This document shows, piece after piece, positions 26,045-32,962 of a stretch of 64,000 nucleotides of DNA. How positions within the stretch are numbered: the stretch's first letter is position 1; the number at the start of each line of letters is the position of its first letter. Origin of the DNA: Variovorax sp. EL159 (GTDB taxonomy: Bacteria > Pseudomonadota > Gammaproteobacteria > Burkholderiales > Burkholderiaceae_C). The position numbers and the translations under genes were made by a program. A model generated the notes under the pieces. It did no database searches. It was not told where the DNA came from and was given only the letters and a program-made list of their open reading frames with translations. The DNA lies in NCBI RefSeq assembly GCF_900100965.1, contig NZ_FMUJ01000005.1:186001-250000 (forward strand), in the 5' to 3' direction.

Positions 26045-27055
26045 CTAGAACCCGGCCAGAACCACCTTGCCCTGCGCCTTGCCGCTCTCGATGAGCGCAT
26101 GCGCCTTCTTGAGGTTCGCCGCGTTGATCGTGCCGAAGCTCGCATTCGCCGTCGTGCGGATGCGCCCCGCATCGACCAGCGCGGCCACTTCGGCCAGCAG
26201 CGCGCCCTGCTCGGCGATGTCCGGCGTTTCGAAGCGCGAGCGCGTGAACATCATTTCCCAGTGCAGCGAGATGCACTTGGTCTTCAGCGGCATCGCGTCG
26301 AAGACCTTCATGTCGTCGATCACCGCGAGCTGGCCCTGGGGCTTGAGGCTTTCGATGATCTGCGCGTAGTGCTGCTCGGTCTGCGTGAGGCTGGCGACCA
26401 TGTCGACTTCGCCGATGCCGGCCGCCTTGAGTTCGGCCGCGAGCGGCTTCGAGTGGTCGATGACCGCATGCGCACCCAGCGCCAGGCACCACGCACGCGT
26501 TTCGGCGCGCGAGGCGGTGGCGATCACGCGCAGCTTCGTGAGCTGGCGCGCGAGCTGGATCAGGATGGAACCCACGCCGCCCGCACCGCCGGTGATCAAC
26601 AGCGTCTGGCCCTCGCCGCCGCCCTTGGGCACCCGCAGGCGGTCGAACAGCAGTTCGTAGGCGGTGATGGTGGTCAGCGGCAGGGCAGCGGCTTGCGCGT
26701 CATCGAGGCTCTTCGGTGCAAGGGCAACGATGCGCTCATCGACCGCGTGCAGCTCCGAGTTGGCACCGGGCCGGACGATCGAGCCGGCGTAGTACACGCG
26801 GTCGCCCACCTTGAAGTTCTGCACGCCGCTGCCGATGGCCTCGACCGTGCCGACGGCATCCCAGCCCAGCACCTTGGCCCGGCCGGCTTCGGGCGCGGCG
26901 TTCTTGCGGATCTTGGTGTCGACCGGGTTGACGGACACCGCCTTCACGCGCACCAGCAGGTCGCGCGTGCCGGGCACGGGTGCAGGCAGTTCGATGTCCT
27001 GCAGCGATTCGGCGTTGTCGATGGGAAGGGGCTGGTAGTAGCCGATGGCTTTCAT
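26045..27055 (-). CDS. Zinc-independent medium-chain dehydrogenase, quinone oxidoreductase type
   Basis: A 336-residue medium-chain dehydrogenase/reductase of the NADPH:quinone oxidoreductase (zeta-crystallin) group, near the ZADH-type alcohol dehydrogenase subfamily. The N-terminal GroES-like domain has VKAVSVNPVDTKIRK and VLGWDAVGTVEAIGSGV; the Rossmann domain has LLITGGAGGVGSILIQLARQL. No zinc-binding cysteines are present, so it is a reductase of quinones or enones. AAAGG precedes the ATG at 27055. It is divergent from a LysR gene, with an inverted repeat between the two, and is very likely regulated by it. It sits one base from the ClC gene, end to end. Confidence 0.9.
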   Translation of the reverse strand: MKAIGYYQPLPIDNAESLQDIELPAPVPGTRDLLVRVKAVSVNPVDTKIRKNAAPEAGRAKVLGWDAVGTVEAIGSGVQNFKVGDRVYYAGSIVRPGANSELHAVDERIVALAPKSLDDAQAAALPLTTITAYELLFDRLRVPKGGGEGQTLLITGGAGGVGSILIQLARQLTKLRVIATASRAETRAWCLALGAHAVIDHSKPLAAELKAAGIGEVDMVASLTQTEQHYAQIIESLKPQGQLAVIDDMKVFDAMPLKTKCISLHWEMMFTRSRFETPDIAEQGALLAEVAALVDAGRIRTTANASFGTINAANLKKAHALIESGKAQGKVVLAGF

Positions 27056-27101
27056 GGCAATGGACCTTTCTGGAACGATGCCTGAACTGTAGGATCGCAA
27101 G

Positions 27102-27130
27102 GCTGGTTTGATAAGTCCTGTGAAACCAGC
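27102..27130. promoter_or_regulatory. Putative LysR operator between divergent genes
   Basis: GCTGGTTT (27102-27109) and AAACCAGC (27123-27130) form a perfect eight-base inverted repeat with a 13-base spacer. It ends 11 bases before the lysR start and lies 46 bases from the oxidoreductase start. Spacing and position suit a LysR recognition site; the match is by symmetry only. Confidence 0.5.
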
Positions 27131-27141
27131 AACACTTTCAA

Positions 27142-28053
27142 ATGAAAATTGAAAATACCTCGGACCTGCAGGTGCTGGTGCAAACCGCGCGCGGCGGTAC
27201 GCTCACGGCCGCAGCCCATGCGCTGGGCATCACGCCGGCCGCCGCCAGCGCCACGCTCAAGCGGCTCGAAGCGCAACTCGGCGCCCGCCTGTTCGAGCGC
27301 TCCACGCGCGCGATGCGCCTCACGCCGCAGGGCCAGACGCTGCTCGACTACGCGGTGCGCGCCTTCGAGTTGCTGGACGAGGGCGAATCGCTGGTTACCG
27401 CCGACCGCGGCGAACTGGTGGGCACGCTGCGCGTGGCCTCGCCCTCGGACCTCACGCGCAGCACGCTGCTGCCGTGGTTCGACGAATTCCTTGCGCTGCA
27501 CACCGGCGTGCAGCTATCGCTGTCGGTGGGCGACCGGCCGCTCGACGTGATGCGCGACGAGGTCGACGTGGCGTTGCGCTACGGCACGCTCGCCGATTCG
27601 CGCCTGGTGGCGCGCCCCTTCGCCATGACCAACCCGTTGCTGACCGCCTCGCCCGACTACCTGCGTCGCCACGCCGCGCCGCAGACGCCGCAAGACCTGG
27701 TGCACCACAACTGCCTGGCCTTCAACCGCGGCGGGCGCATGCATCGCGTCTGGCGCTTCGCGCAGAACGGCCAGTGGACCGAAGTGCGCGTGACCGGCAA
27801 CCGCAGCGTGGACGACGCCTCGCTCGCACGTGAATGGGCGGTGGCCGGCCACGGCATCACGCTGAAGTCGGCCCTGGATGTGCGCGACGACATCCGCGAA
27901 GGCCGGCTGGTGCGGCTGCTGCCCGAATGGGACACCGAGCCCTATCCGCTGCATGCGCTGCTGCCCAGTGGCCGCTTCGTGCCGGCGCGCGTGCGGGCGT
28001 TGGTCGATTTTCTGGCGGTGAAGTTCGAGGCGCTGACGGCGGCTACCGCCTAG
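27142..28053 (+). CDS. LysR family transcriptional regulator
   Basis: A 303-residue LysR regulator of the CrgA/DmlR-like subgroup. The winged helix spans residues 6-64 (LQVLVQTARGGTLTAAAHALGITPAAASATLKRLEAQLGARLFERSTRAMRLT). The effector domain has the subgroup hallmark RVASPSDLTRS and VDVALRYGTLADSRLVARP. It is divergent from the quinone oxidoreductase gene, its likely target, and converges with an SDR gene four bases after its stop. No ribosome site precedes the ATG, so the transcript may be leaderless or poorly translated. Confidence 0.92.
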   Translation: MKIENTSDLQVLVQTARGGTLTAAAHALGITPAAASATLKRLEAQLGARLFERSTRAMRLTPQGQTLLDYAVRAFELLDEGESLVTADRGELVGTLRVASPSDLTRSTLLPWFDEFLALHTGVQLSLSVGDRPLDVMRDEVDVALRYGTLADSRLVARPFAMTNPLLTASPDYLRRHAAPQTPQDLVHHNCLAFNRGGRMHRVWRFAQNGQWTEVRVTGNRSVDDASLAREWAVAGHGITLKSALDVRDDIREGRLVRLLPEWDTEPYPLHALLPSGRFVPARVRALVDFLAVKFEALTAATA

Positions 28054-28057
28054 CGGA

Positions 28058-28855
28058 TCAGATCATCGGCGTGACAGCCCCATCCATCGCCACGATCGCG
28101 CCCGTCACATAGCTGGCCTTCGCCGACGCCAGAAACAGCACCGTGTTGGCGACTTCTTCCGGCGTTGCGATGCGGCCCAGCGGCAGGCGCGCGGTGATGT
28201 GTTCCAACGCTACGTCGGCGCCGATGCCCTTGAGCTTCGCATCGGCCTTCACGCTTTCCTGCAGCCGTTCGGTCAGCGTGACGCCGGGGTTCACCGCATT
28301 CACGCGCACGCCCTTGGCCGCATAGGCCGCGGCCATGCCGGCGCTTACCAGCATGAGCGCCGCATTGGCCGCGCCGCCGGCCATGTGGACCGGGCTTGCG
28401 ACCTTGCCGCCATGGCCGATCACGTTGACGATGGCGCCGCGCCCGCGCTGGCCCATGCGCTTGACCACCGGGTCGATCATGTGGATGTAGGTGAAGTACT
28501 TGGCGTCCATCGCGTCGTGCCAGACGGCGGGCGCCAGGTCATCGGGCAGGGTGAGGCGCGCGGCGCCGGCCGAGTTGACGAGCACGTCGACCGCGCCGAA
28601 TGCCTTCTCGGCCGCATCGAGCGCGGCCACGGCGCTGGCCGGGTCCTTCAGGTCGGCGGCATGCAGCGACACGCGGCCTTCGGCCTGTGGGAAGGCCTCG
28701 ACCAGCGTCTGCAATCCCTGCTGCAGGTTCTGCAGATCGCGCGACACGAGGCTCACGCGTGCGCCTTCGCGCAGGAAGCCCAGCGCGCAGGACAGACCGA
28801 TGCCCTTGCTGCCGCCGGTGATGAGTACGTGCTGGTCCTGAAGCTGGAGATCCAT
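28058..28855 (-). CDS. SDR family protein with replaced catalytic residues
   Basis: A 265-residue short-chain dehydrogenase/reductase. Cofactor loop: VLITGGSKGIGLSCALGF; later VDVLVNSAGAARL and VRVNAVNPGVTLTERL are normal. The active site is not: instead of Ser...Tyr-x3-Lys it reads NVIGHGGKVASP and then GGAANAALM, so the tyrosine position holds glycine and the lysine position asparagine. It may be a binding protein or use a different mechanism. The start at 28855 gives the standard N-terminus. It is the second SDR in this window with both catalytic residues lost. It lies next to, and converges with, a LysR gene. Confidence 0.85.
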   Translation of the reverse strand: MDLQLQDQHVLITGGSKGIGLSCALGFLREGARVSLVSRDLQNLQQGLQTLVEAFPQAEGRVSLHAADLKDPASAVAALDAAEKAFGAVDVLVNSAGAARLTLPDDLAPAVWHDAMDAKYFTYIHMIDPVVKRMGQRGRGAIVNVIGHGGKVASPVHMAGGAANAALMLVSAGMAAAYAAKGVRVNAVNPGVTLTERLQESVKADAKLKGIGADVALEHITARLPLGRIATPEEVANTVLFLASAKASYVTGAIVAMDGAVTPMI

Positions 28856-28993
28856 GAAAGTGTCCTTGGTGGGTGGGGTTGGGCGGCGATTGCAACATGG
28901 CCGCGAAGCCCCTGCACGCCCGCGGCCGGACGCACACATTCGCTCAAGGACTGGAAAGAATCGGAAGGAATTGGAGAGCGCCGCAGCGCCGTG

Positions 28994-29578
28994 TCAGCGC
29001 TGCCCCGCCGCGCGCCGCGGGGGTTCGGGCTCCAGCGCGCCGGGCGTGGTGTCGGTGGCGTCGCGCAACTGGCCGTCGTGGTCGTGGTGCACCAGCAGCT
29101 GACGCGTGCGCTGCCAGGTCGACAGGCGTGCCGGCGGCACCTCGATGTAGGAAGCCAGCGCGAACAGCGACGACTGTTCCTGGTCCGGCGGCGCTTCGCG
29201 TTTCTGCTGGCGTCGGCGCCACGGCGCGATGACCAGCATCGACACGAGGATCGCGCCGATCACCACCGCGTACAGGCCCAGCAGATGCAGCACTTCGGGC
29301 TGCGAGCGCGCGCCCAGCACGTAGGGCCATGCGTACCAGATGGCGCAGAACCAGATCGCGATGGTGACTGCCGGGCGCAGCACGCGCAGCCACAGGTACA
29401 TGGCCAGCGTGCGCTGCGGCGAGCGGCCGTTGCCGAAGGCGCGCAGCGGAATGCGCGCGGCGTCGATGATCGGTTCTTCCCCTGCGGGCTGGCCCCAGGA
29501 GCGCTGCCGCGTGGGCGGACTCATGTCGGCGTGCGTCTCGGGTGGCAGGGAATGGGCGTGGGACTCATGGTGGGGCAT
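28994..29578 (-). CDS. pgaD: PgaD-like subunit of the poly-GlcNAc synthase
   Basis: A 194-residue protein with two adjacent membrane segments (VTIAIWFCAIWYAWPYVLGA and LGLYAVVIGAILVSMLVIAPW) after a hydrophilic N-terminus bearing EEPIIDAARIPLR, the PgaD motif. PgaD binds PgaC in the inner membrane, and its synthase activity is stimulated by cyclic di-GMP in E. coli. The protein is longer than the E. coli form (about 137 residues) because of extended N- and C-terminal tails, the latter ending in proline/glutamate-rich sequence. AGAGGA precedes the ATG by seven bases. It overlaps the end of pgaC by 14 bases, the last gene of the operon. Confidence 0.88.
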   Translation of the reverse strand: MPHHESHAHSLPPETHADMSPPTRQRSWGQPAGEEPIIDAARIPLRAFGNGRSPQRTLAMYLWLRVLRPAVTIAIWFCAIWYAWPYVLGARSQPEVLHLLGLYAVVIGAILVSMLVIAPWRRRQQKREAPPDQEQSSLFALASYIEVPPARLSTWQRTRQLLVHHDHDGQLRDATDTTPGALEPEPPRRAAGQR

Positions 29579-30845
29579 CGGAGATTCCTCTGTCGGGGCT
29601 CGTCCACACCGCGCGCTTGCCGCGTCGGCGTATCAGGGCTTTGGGAAGGGCGATGACGGTGGTCGCCATCGTGAGCGTCCAGAAAGCGATCGGGTACCAG
29701 ATCGTTCCGGCGAAATAGCGCATCAGGTCGCGGTCGTAGCGGCGATCGATCCACAGGCTCAGCAGCATCTGCAGGATGCAGGTCATGGCCAGCAAGGTGC
29801 CCTGCCAGTGCGGCAGCAGCGCCGAGTGCCACGGCGAATCGGTCGGCAGAAAGGGCCGTACCACGCTGATGGCCAGCACCAGCGCCATGGCATAGGCCCA
29901 CACCACGCTGGTCATGTACTCGGCATAGATCAGCCACATGCGCCAGTTGCGCGGCCGCAGGATGCGCGGCGTGTAGCGCAGCATGGTCTGGATGCCGCCG
30001 ATGGCCCAGCGCAGGCGCTGCTTCCAGAGACCGCGCAAGGTCTCGGGCATCAAAATCCAGCACAGCGCGCGCGGCTCGAAGCGCAGCTGCCAGCCAGAGA
30101 GCTGCAGCTTCCAGCTCATGTCGATGTCTTCGGTGAGCACGTCGGGGCTCCAGAAGCCGACCTCGATCACGGCGCGGCGGCGGAACATCGCCAGCACGCC
30201 CGACACCGTGAACAGCGTGCCCACCAGCTGCTGCGAGCGCTTGATGAGGCCGATGATCGAAGAGAACTCGCCCACCTGCATGCGCCCCAGCAGTGTGGTG
30301 CGGGTGCGGATGCGCGGGTTGCCGGTGACCGCGCCGATGCGCTCCGAAGCCAGCATCGGCTGCAGCATCCAGGCGATGGCGTCGGCGTCGACCAGTGCGT
30401 CGCCGTCGATGCCCAGGATGTATTCGCCACGCGCGAGCTGGCAGGCGGTGTTGAGGCCGACGGCCTTGCCCTGGTTGCTGGCGTTGTGAATGACGCGCAG
30501 GCGGCTGTATTCCTTCGTCATCTCGTCCAGCAGCTCGCCGGTGCCGTCGGTGCTGCCGTCGTTGACGGCGATCACTTCGTAGTTCGGATAGCGCGTGCGC
30601 ATCAGCTGCTCGATCACTTCGCGCAGGTGCGGCACTTCGTTGAAGCACGGCACCACCACGGTGACCAGTGGGCGGACGGGCAGCAGCTCGAGCGGATCCA
30701 CGTCGACGTCGCGCTTGCGCTCGAACACCATCGCGTGCGACAGGCCACCGGCCATCCACACATAGGCCATGAAGAAGGGGTAGTAGAAGACGAAGCCGAA
30801 GAGCAGCGAGGGCAGCGTCTGAAGGAGGAAGTGGCTGGTGGTCAT
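29565..30845 (-). CDS. pgaC: Poly-beta-1,6-N-acetyl-D-glucosamine synthase PgaC
   Basis: A 426-residue family-2 processive glycosyltransferase that polymerises UDP-GlcNAc into poly-beta-1,6-GlcNAc and moves it across the inner membrane. Two N-terminal membrane segments precede the catalytic domain: VTVVVPCFNEVPHLREVIEQ, NDGSTDGTGELL, the metal-binding DGDALVDADAIAW, TEDIDMSWKLQLSGW (catalytic aspartate) and QRLRWAIGG (the QxxRW motif). Three or so C-terminal segments follow. Start overlaps the pgaB stop by four bases. All key residues are present. Confidence 0.95.
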   Translation of the reverse strand: MTTSHFLLQTLPSLLFGFVFYYPFFMAYVWMAGGLSHAMVFERKRDVDVDPLELLPVRPLVTVVVPCFNEVPHLREVIEQLMRTRYPNYEVIAVNDGSTDGTGELLDEMTKEYSRLRVIHNASNQGKAVGLNTACQLARGEYILGIDGDALVDADAIAWMLQPMLASERIGAVTGNPRIRTRTTLLGRMQVGEFSSIIGLIKRSQQLVGTLFTVSGVLAMFRRRAVIEVGFWSPDVLTEDIDMSWKLQLSGWQLRFEPRALCWILMPETLRGLWKQRLRWAIGGIQTMLRYTPRILRPRNWRMWLIYAEYMTSVVWAYAMALVLAISVVRPFLPTDSPWHSALLPHWQGTLLAMTCILQMLLSLWIDRRYDRDLMRYFAGTIWYPIAFWTLTMATTVIALPKALIRRRGKRAVWTSPDRGISDAPP

Positions 30846-32962
30846 GGCCGTCGCTCTCCCTGCACGGGTTGCACCGGTGCGGTTGCCGGTGCCGTTTGCG
30901 GCGGTGTCTCCGCGGCGGCTGCAGCGGGCGAGCGCAGCGCGCGCGGCAGCAGGGTGCGCACCGAGATCGCGCGGCGCACCACGTCCAGCGAAGGCTGGTT
31001 GTTCAGGAAGTCGTCGGGGTAGTAGCCCAGGTGGCGCACGCCGGCGCGCTGCAGCAGCGTCCACTGGCGCGTCAGTTCGTCGTCGGCCACGGGCTTGCCG
31101 GTGCGCCAGTCGCGCGCCTGCAGCTCGAACACGGTGCCGTCCAGGCCGCGCGGCGTGTCGGCGGCGCGGCGCGCCAGCCGCGTGAGCCAGGCGTCGCTCG
31201 CGGCCGCGCTGCGGGCTTCGCCTTCCATGCGCGGCATGGCCATCAGGCCCACGTAGTCGTAGGCCGCGAGCGAGGCTTCGTAGTTCTGCGCGAACCACTG
31301 CTCGGCCTCGGGCTCGAGCACCGGCCGCGCATAGAGGTTGCGCGCGGTCTCCAGGTTGGGCCGCCACACGCCCACGCGCGCCATCAGCTCCTGCGTGAAC
31401 TCGATCAGGTAGCGGGTCTTGGCGGTGGTCCAGCGCGCCATCAGTTCCGGGTTGGCGCGGATGGCGGCCACGTCGGGCGGCAGGTCCCACTTCGCATAGG
31501 TGGCGAGCGCGGCGGGGCTGGCGTCTTCGTCGTCGGACAGCATCGCGTCGTCGTGGAACAGCAGGCCCTCGAAGAAAGCCTGGCGGCCCAGGTCTTCGTA
31601 GATGTCGCCGACCAGCTTGCGCACTTCGGGGTCGAAGGGCGTGAGCCGGTGGTAGCGGTCGGCCGGCATCTTGCCGCCCTGCGTGGTCACCGTGTGCGTG
31701 GCCAGCGGGTTCGATGCGGGCAGCCGGAAGGCCGTCACCGGCATCCAGGCGTAGACCTTCACGCCCGTGCGGCTGCGCAGTTGCCAGGCCGCGCGGCTGA
31801 ACAGGTCGGCGCGCATCGGCAGGTGGCGGTTGGGAAAGTACAGCGCGTCGGCCACGCCGTCGCCGTCGGGGTCGGCATAGGCCTGCAGGAACACCGAGCG
31901 CGGGCGCACGGCGGCCACGCGGTCGATCAGCGCCGAGAGGTTGCGCTCCTGCTGGGCCGGGTCGGGGTCGTACACGTAGTCCAGGTCCACGTGCATCACG
32001 CGGTTGACCGGCCGCACTTCGCCGCCCACCGGGCTGCGCAACAGTTGGGCGTATTCGGGCGCGGTGTTGTCGTAGGCGGCCAGTGCGCGGCGGATGCGCG
32101 TGAGCGGCACGGCCGGCGTGTTCGATCCGTCGTCCAGCGTGAAGGTGATCGGCATGCCCGCGCGCTCCGAGGCCTTTAGCGCCATCGCGTTGTAGGCACC
32201 GTAGGGCCAGACGGTGGCGCGCACCTTGGCGCCGGTGCGCGCCTCGATGATCTCGCGGCTGCGGCGCAGGTCGGTTTCGACACGGCGCAGGTAGGCATCG
32301 TCGTCTTCGTAGCGGCCGGTCCTGGGGTCGTAGCGGTGCGTGGCCGCGGACGGCAGCATGTTGCCCTGCGGGTTGGCCTGGATGCCGGTGTGCATGGCGT
32401 CGCTGTGGCTCGCGAGTTCGACCAGGCCCGAGCGCGCCATCTCGGCGGCTTCGCTCCAGAGCAGGAAGTTTTCGCGCGGCGCGGGCTTGTCGCCCCAATG
32501 CACCATCTGGCCTTCGGGCACGTCGAGCCAGCTCGTCACCAGCGCGAACAGCGCCGGGTAGTTGTAGCGCTTGAGCAGCGGAAACACCTTGGTGTAGGCG
32601 CTGCGGTAGCCGTCGTCGAAGGTCAGCAGCACCGGCTGGGCGGGCAGCGGCTTGCCGCCGGCGCGCGCGTCCACGATCTGCTGCAGGCTCACCGGGTGGT
32701 AGCCGCTCTGCTGCAGCCATGCGAACACTTCGATCAGCGAGCGGTCGTCGATGGCGGTCTCGTCGGGCGAGGTCTCGAAGCTGGCGCGCACGCCGGTGCG
32801 CACGTCGTGAAAGGAGAGCACGCGAAAGCTCACGCCGTCGTCGGGATCGGCCGGCGGAAGCGGCTGGGCCAGGGCGAGGCGGGGCAGGGCGCCGAGGGCG
32901 AACGCCAGCAGCAGCCACAGCATGGCCACGCGCAGGAAGGTGGATGGGTTCTTCGTTGGCAT
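30842..32962 (-). CDS. pgaB: Poly-beta-1,6-N-acetyl-D-glucosamine N-deacetylase PgaB
   Basis: A 706-residue two-domain exported enzyme that partly deacetylates the polymer before export. Signal peptide to about residue 33 (PRLALAQ). The polysaccharide deacetylase domain (about 45-300) has RVLSFHDVR, LLTFDDGYRSAYTKVFP with the catalytic/metal aspartates, and ASHSDAMHTG whose two histidines (H-x4-H) complete the metal site. The C-terminal glycoside-hydrolase-like domain (about 320-680) has HVDLDYVYDPDPAQQERNL and FFEGLLFHDDAMLSD. Unlike E. coli PgaB no lipobox cysteine is visible. ATG overlaps the pgaA stop (TGATG). Confidence 0.94.
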   Translation of the reverse strand: MPTKNPSTFLRVAMLWLLLAFALGALPRLALAQPLPPADPDDGVSFRVLSFHDVRTGVRASFETSPDETAIDDRSLIEVFAWLQQSGYHPVSLQQIVDARAGGKPLPAQPVLLTFDDGYRSAYTKVFPLLKRYNYPALFALVTSWLDVPEGQMVHWGDKPAPRENFLLWSEAAEMARSGLVELASHSDAMHTGIQANPQGNMLPSAATHRYDPRTGRYEDDDAYLRRVETDLRRSREIIEARTGAKVRATVWPYGAYNAMALKASERAGMPITFTLDDGSNTPAVPLTRIRRALAAYDNTAPEYAQLLRSPVGGEVRPVNRVMHVDLDYVYDPDPAQQERNLSALIDRVAAVRPRSVFLQAYADPDGDGVADALYFPNRHLPMRADLFSRAAWQLRSRTGVKVYAWMPVTAFRLPASNPLATHTVTTQGGKMPADRYHRLTPFDPEVRKLVGDIYEDLGRQAFFEGLLFHDDAMLSDDEDASPAALATYAKWDLPPDVAAIRANPELMARWTTAKTRYLIEFTQELMARVGVWRPNLETARNLYARPVLEPEAEQWFAQNYEASLAAYDYVGLMAMPRMEGEARSAAASDAWLTRLARRAADTPRGLDGTVFELQARDWRTGKPVADDELTRQWTLLQRAGVRHLGYYPDDFLNNQPSLDVVRRAISVRTLLPRALRSPAAAAAETPPQTAPATAPVQPVQGERRP

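Noticed and set aside
23851..26172. A minus-strand open frame of about 770 codons opposite marR and the ClC gene
   Set aside because: Antisense shadow; rich in Arg, His and Gln with no domain, while both plus-strand genes are well recognised.
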